DNA of 8,738 bases from an uncultured Paenibacillaceae bacterium. GTDB taxonomy: Bacteria > Bacillota > Bacilli > Paenibacillales > CALAME01. A program made the translations under genes and the position numbers. Where the stretch lies: positions 1 through 8,738 of the forward strand of contig CALKAN010000450.1 of the NCBI GenBank assembly GCA_937983035.1. Direction: 5' to 3'. Below the pieces are notes generated by a model, which was not told the DNA's origin, did not search any database, and saw nothing but the letters and a program-made list of their open reading frames with translations. Shown one piece after another: positions 6,489-8,738 of the stretch. Numbering within the stretch: the stretch's first letter is position 1; every line of letters begins with the position of its first letter.

Positions 6489-7343
6489 ATGATTTACGAA
6501 GAACATTATGAACTGAAACAGCGGCCGCTCGTGGTGAAACTCGCAAAGGACTGCTCCCGTATTTTTAAAAATGTGTATCATTTTCATCCAGGCATTGAAC
6601 TGATCTACATTCATGAAGGGGAAGGAAAACTGATCATCGATCAGCATGTATATCCGGTTGTCTCGGGAACGCTGCTGTTTATTCGGCCGTACCAGCCGCA
6701 TTTTTTGCAAATGAACATAACGAAGCAGAAGCCTTATGTCCGAACGTTAATCAAATACGAACCTAATTATTTTCAAGACTTGTTGACTCCGTTTCCTGCC
6801 TTGAGCCAATTTCATCACAATTTGTGTCATGCGCCGACGATTGTTCAAGTGCAAAAACTGCCGAATCTGGAGCCTTTTATTCAAAATTATGCCCATTTAT
6901 GCGAGCAGCATGCTTCAGAAGAATTGATGATGGAAAGAAATACGGTATTTTTAATGGCATTGTATCAATGGATCCAGCCGCAATGGGAAAAAGTTGAGCA
7001 TACAGCGCGGATGAAAACAGGATCCGACCCGGTCATTGTCCAAATTATGAAATGGATTGATGAAAACTTTCAATCCGAGTTTCAATTGGAAGCGTTGGCC
7101 GCTGAAATTCATTTATCGCCAAACCATGTCTCGTATTTGTTTCAAAAATCTACGGGCTATACGATTACATCTTTTCTAACGATTCGAAGAATGCAGCATG
7201 CAGCCGTTTTGTTGAAAACGACTTCATTGTCGATCCAGCAGATCGGACAGCGATGCGGATACAGCAATTATTCTTATTTTTGCCAAGCATTTAAAAAAAA
7301 CATGGGAATGACACCTTCACAATACCGCAAAATTTCATTATGA
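6489..7343 (+). CDS. AraC-family transcriptional regulator with N-terminal cupin domain
   Basis: A 284-residue cytoplasmic DNA-binding protein. Residues about 20-90 form an AraC-type sugar-sensing cupin: YHFHPGIELIYIHEGEGKL with its His residues, then a GTLLFIRPYQPH strand pair. Residues about 180-284 are the DNA-binding domain with two helix-turn-helix motifs: LEALAAEIHLSPNHVSYLF (about 200-218) and LSIQQIGQRCGYSNYSYFCQAFKK (247-270). It ends with the family signature GMTPSQYR (273-280). Length is typical. The ATG at 6489 is preceded by GCGGGGA with 8 bases of spacing, a modest site. The gene is divergent from a sugar-binding lipoprotein gene, the usual layout of a local activator for a sugar-utilisation operon. 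The inducer is unknown, and autoregulation through the 215-base intergenic region is likely but not shown. Confidence 0.9.
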   Translation: MIYEEHYELKQRPLVVKLAKDCSRIFKNVYHFHPGIELIYIHEGEGKLIIDQHVYPVVSGTLLFIRPYQPHFLQMNITKQKPYVRTLIKYEPNYFQDLLTPFPALSQFHHNLCHAPTIVQVQKLPNLEPFIQNYAHLCEQHASEELMMERNTVFLMALYQWIQPQWEKVEHTARMKTGSDPVIVQIMKWIDENFQSEFQLEALAAEIHLSPNHVSYLFQKSTGYTITSFLTIRRMQHAAVLLKTTSLSIQQIGQRCGYSNYSYFCQAFKKNMGMTPSQYRKISL

Positions 7344-7359
7344 TAGGAAGGATTTGGAA

Positions 7360-7401
7360 ATGAAGCAGATGCAGCAAGCGCAGCATCGCATTCGGACCTA
7401 G
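7360..7401 (+). CDS. Possible 13-codon ORF after the araC-family gene
   Basis: ATG at 7360 opens a short frame (MKQMQQAQHRIRT) ending in TAG at 7399-7401. It is preceded by AGGAAGGA at 7345-7352 with 7 bases of spacing, better than the ribosome binding site of the upstream gene. It begins 16 bases after the araC stop and runs into a hairpin with a T run. It may be a tiny peptide, a remnant of a lost gene or chance. The peptide is basic and Gln-rich and matches nothing I know. Confidence 0.2.
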   Translation: MKQMQQAQHRIRT

Positions 7402-7421
7402 TCTAAAGTCCAGGCTTTTTT
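7394..7421 (+). terminator. Weak terminator-like hairpin after the araC-family gene
   Basis: GGAC at 7394-7397 can pair with GTCC at 7408-7411, with CTAGTCTAAA as the loop, followed by AGGC and six T at 7416-7421. The stem is short, but the T run and the position about 50 bases after the araC stop fit a terminator. Confidence 0.35.
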
Positions 7422-7422
7422 G

Positions 7423-7436
7423 CAGACTTCAGTCTG
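7423..7436 (+). repeat. Palindrome upstream of the YiiX-like gene promoter
   Basis: CAGACTTCAGTCTG is an inverted repeat with five-base arms (CAGAC/GTCTG) around TTCA; the central TTCA can be read as a further TC-separated pair. It ends one base before the -35 region of the next promoter. It could be an operator or a small RNA hairpin. A copy of AGTCT also occurs at 7400-7404, giving three related copies of the AGTCT/AGACT word in 37 bases. Confidence 0.4.
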
Positions 7437-7465
7437 TTCCGAATCCAGTAATCTGCTGATATAAT
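7437..7465 (+). promoter_or_regulatory. Extended -10 promoter of the YiiX-like gene
   Basis: TATAAT at 7460-7465 is preceded by TGA, giving a perfect extended -10 (TGnTATAAT). A weak -35 (TTCCGA, 7437-7442) lies 17 bases upstream. Transcription would begin near 7472, about 65 bases before the coding start. Confidence 0.6.
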
Positions 7466-7536
7466 GTAATCCATCAAACGAAGCTGGCGTCATCGCAGCA
7501 TTGGCCGCAGACGACGCGCAATGAATGGTGATGAAG

Positions 7537-8178
7537 ATGAGTCAAAAGCACAAATATGCATATATTTTGTTAACGGACACTGGAACTTGGTTCAGCCGCA
7601 TCATTCGATTCTTTACTCGTCAAGAACTGAATCATGCTTCCATCGCACTCGATTCGGAATTAAAGCAAGTATACAGCTTTGGACGGAAAAGAGCAGACAA
7701 TCCTTTCCGCGGCGGTTTCGTGAAAGAAAATATTCGGGGATCGCTGTTTGGAAACGCGAATTGCGAAATTTACCGCTGCCGTTTAAGTGAATCCGAATAT
7801 CAAAAAATGAAAACCGTCATCAAGCGGTTTGAACGCAGGGCTCCTTTTTTCCGTTACAATTTGACGGGACTGATCGGAGTTTTGTTGAATCGACCGATTC
7901 AGCCAAGCTGTGCCTATTTTTGCTCTCAATTCGTCGCAACCGTATTTGAGCGCGCAGGCCGTCCGCTCGTTCAAAAATGTCCGGCGCTGACAAAACCGGT
8001 CGATCTGACGAACTCGGAGCAAGTGGAACTTTATTATCGCGGAAGCTTGCATTTCTATCTCCGCAGCCCGCATTTGCATCTTCCGGATTTGCACCATCCG
8101 AAATCGCAAGATCGGATCTTTCAAGATGCGGATGTTCAAGAAATGCCGGATCCGTATATGTTTCCTACCGCAATATAA
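7537..8178 (+). CDS. YiiX-like permuted papain-fold (NlpC/P60-related) cysteine hydrolase
   Basis: A 213-residue protein with no signal peptide or membrane segment, so probably cytoplasmic. It shows the order of a circularly permuted NlpC/P60 or papain-like amidase: an N-terminal NHASIALD with the candidate catalytic His (about 33), an SFGRKR...NPFRGGFV block (47-62), and a C-terminal YFCSQFVATVFERAG with the candidate nucleophile Cys (about 129). Members of this YiiX/YaeF-like class are thought to cleave amide or acyl bonds; the substrate here is unknown. Several Met codons could start it. ATG 7537 is preferred because GGTGAT at 7527-7532, complementary to the end of 16S rRNA, lies 4 bases before it; ATG 7525 has no visible site. 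The C-terminal tail after residue 175 is His- and Pro-rich (SPHLHLPDLHHP). It has its own promoter and does not belong obviously to the neighbouring locus. Confidence 0.72.
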   Translation: MSQKHKYAYILLTDTGTWFSRIIRFFTRQELNHASIALDSELKQVYSFGRKRADNPFRGGFVKENIRGSLFGNANCEIYRCRLSESEYQKMKTVIKRFERRAPFFRYNLTGLIGVLLNRPIQPSCAYFCSQFVATVFERAGRPLVQKCPALTKPVDLTNSEQVELYYRGSLHFYLRSPHLHLPDLHHPKSQDRIFQDADVQEMPDPYMFPTAI

Positions 8179-8241
8179 GCAGTCATCGATTCGCGGTAAA
8201 TGGATGCGTTGTTAATGTTATGCTGCACTGTGAATTGCATT

Positions 8242-8247
8242 TATAAT
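8242..8247 (+). promoter_or_regulatory. Possible -10 element before the monooxygenase gene
   Basis: TATAAT stands in an AT-rich island (TTTATAATATATAACA) in the 150-base gap between the YiiX-like and monooxygenase genes. No convincing -35 hexamer lies 16 to 18 bases upstream, so this is tentative. I see no clear terminator for the YiiX-like gene in the same gap. Confidence 0.3.
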
Positions 8248-8328
8248 ATATAACATACAAATCATGACATTAATCCAGCATCGTCGCCAAGCAAGACGGC
8301 TGAACACGCGAAAGGATGAAGCAAACGA

Positions 8329-8738
8329 ATGAAGCTCAGCATATTAGATCAAGCGCCGATCGCTGAAGGAATGACGGCTCGGGATGCGTTAGAAGCTTCG
8401 GTAAAATTAGCTCAGTTGGGAGACGAACTTGGCTATGCGCGCTATTGGATCGCGGAACATCACAGCATGCCGGGGCTCGCATGCTCTGCGCCGGAAGTGA
8501 TGCTGGCCTGCATCGGAGCAAATACGAAGCGCATTAGAATCGGCACCGGCGCCGTGCTGCTTCCCCACTATAAGCCTTATAAAGTCGCTGAAGTCCACCA
8601 TATGCTGGCAACGTTGTTTCCCGGCCGCATCGACATCGGAATCGGCCGCGCCCCGGGAGGTTCAGCGGAAGCGGCGATGGCATTGTCCGACAATTTTTTA
8701 AAACAAGTATATCGAATGCCGGAGTTGGCAGAAGAACA
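8329..8738 (+). CDS. Luciferase-like flavin-dependent monooxygenase, N-terminal part, cut by the right edge
   Basis: The frame is open from ATG 8329 to the end of the window, giving 136 residues of a protein normally about 330 long. AAAGGA at 8311-8316 precedes the start with 12 bases of spacing. Motifs fit the LLM class (group 1, MsnO8/YtmO-like): LSILDQAPI at the N-terminus, LGYARYWIAEHH (34-45), SAPEV (53-57), RIRIGTGAVLLPHYKPYKVAE (68-88) and FPGRIDIGIGRAPGG (97-111). These enzymes are TIM barrels that use reduced FMN supplied by a reductase to oxidise organic substrates; the substrate of this subgroup is generally unknown. GLACSAPEV carries a Cys (about 52) at a position where I would expect a small residue. 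No link to the neighbouring hydrolase gene is evident. Confidence 0.88.
   Translation, partial: MKLSILDQAPIAEGMTARDALEASVKLAQLGDELGYARYWIAEHHSMPGLACSAPEVMLACIGANTKRIRIGTGAVLLPHYKPYKVAEVHHMLATLFPGRIDIGIGRAPGGSAEAAMALSDNFLKQVYRMPELAEE

Noticed and set aside
7521..7790. An 89-codon + strand frame starting four bases before the YiiX-like frame.
   Set aside because: It overlaps the hydrolase gene in another frame; only the hydrolase frame carries recognisable motifs (NHAS, CSQF).

Overview
The window looks like chromosomal DNA of a Gram-positive, spore-former-type Bacillota, most likely Bacillales and perhaps the Paenibacillaceae. The reasons are strong GGAGG-type ribosome binding sites, a lipoprotein signal peptide with an AAGC lipobox, TATAAT-type promoters, middling GC judged by eye, and a gene trio resembling Bacillus subtilis yndG-yndH-yndJ. 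This assignment is inference; there is no rRNA or other decisive marker. No tRNA, rRNA, insertion sequence, CRISPR array, phage gene or attachment site was seen, and no gap between genes exceeds about 215 bases.

Left part (1-2568, + strand): a tightly packed, probably co-transcribed trio. It holds the C-terminal end of a DoxX-like small membrane protein (cut by the window edge), a DUF4166 protein (YndH-like), and a large polytopic membrane protein with a C-terminal soluble domain (YndJ-like). The genes abut or overlap. The soluble tail of the YndJ-like protein appears to carry a diverged copy of the DUF4166 domain encoded just upstream. The function of the trio is unknown to me.

Middle part (2590-7343): a small regulated locus that looks built for a glycan. 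An AraC-family regulator with an N-terminal cupin (+ strand) is divergent from three minus-strand genes. In transcription order these are an extracellular sugar-type solute-binding lipoprotein, an alpha/beta-hydrolase of the acetyl-esterase type, and a BNR_4-type beta-propeller protein that keeps a His/His/Tyr/Arg pattern reminiscent of beta-propeller polysaccharide lyases. A terminator-like hairpin lies between the lipoprotein gene and the esterase gene, so the last two genes may be partly uncoupled from the first. No ABC permease or ATPase is present, so the lipoprotein has no transporter partner within the window. A plausible working model is that the lipoprotein captures an oligosaccharide, which is imported by a transporter encoded elsewhere and then deacylated and cleaved inside the cell by the esterase and propeller protein. 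The regulator would sense the sugar. That model is inference.

Right part (7344-8738, + strand): a YiiX-like permuted papain-fold (NlpC/P60-related) cysteine hydrolase without a signal peptide, preceded by an extended -10 promoter and a small palindrome. It is followed by the N-terminal part of a luciferase-like flavin-dependent monooxygenase that runs off the right edge.

The most interesting items are the DUF4166-like domain in the YndJ-like tail, the putative intracellular beta-propeller lyase with its esterase partner, and two very short ORFs at regulatory positions (before the propeller gene and after the araC gene).
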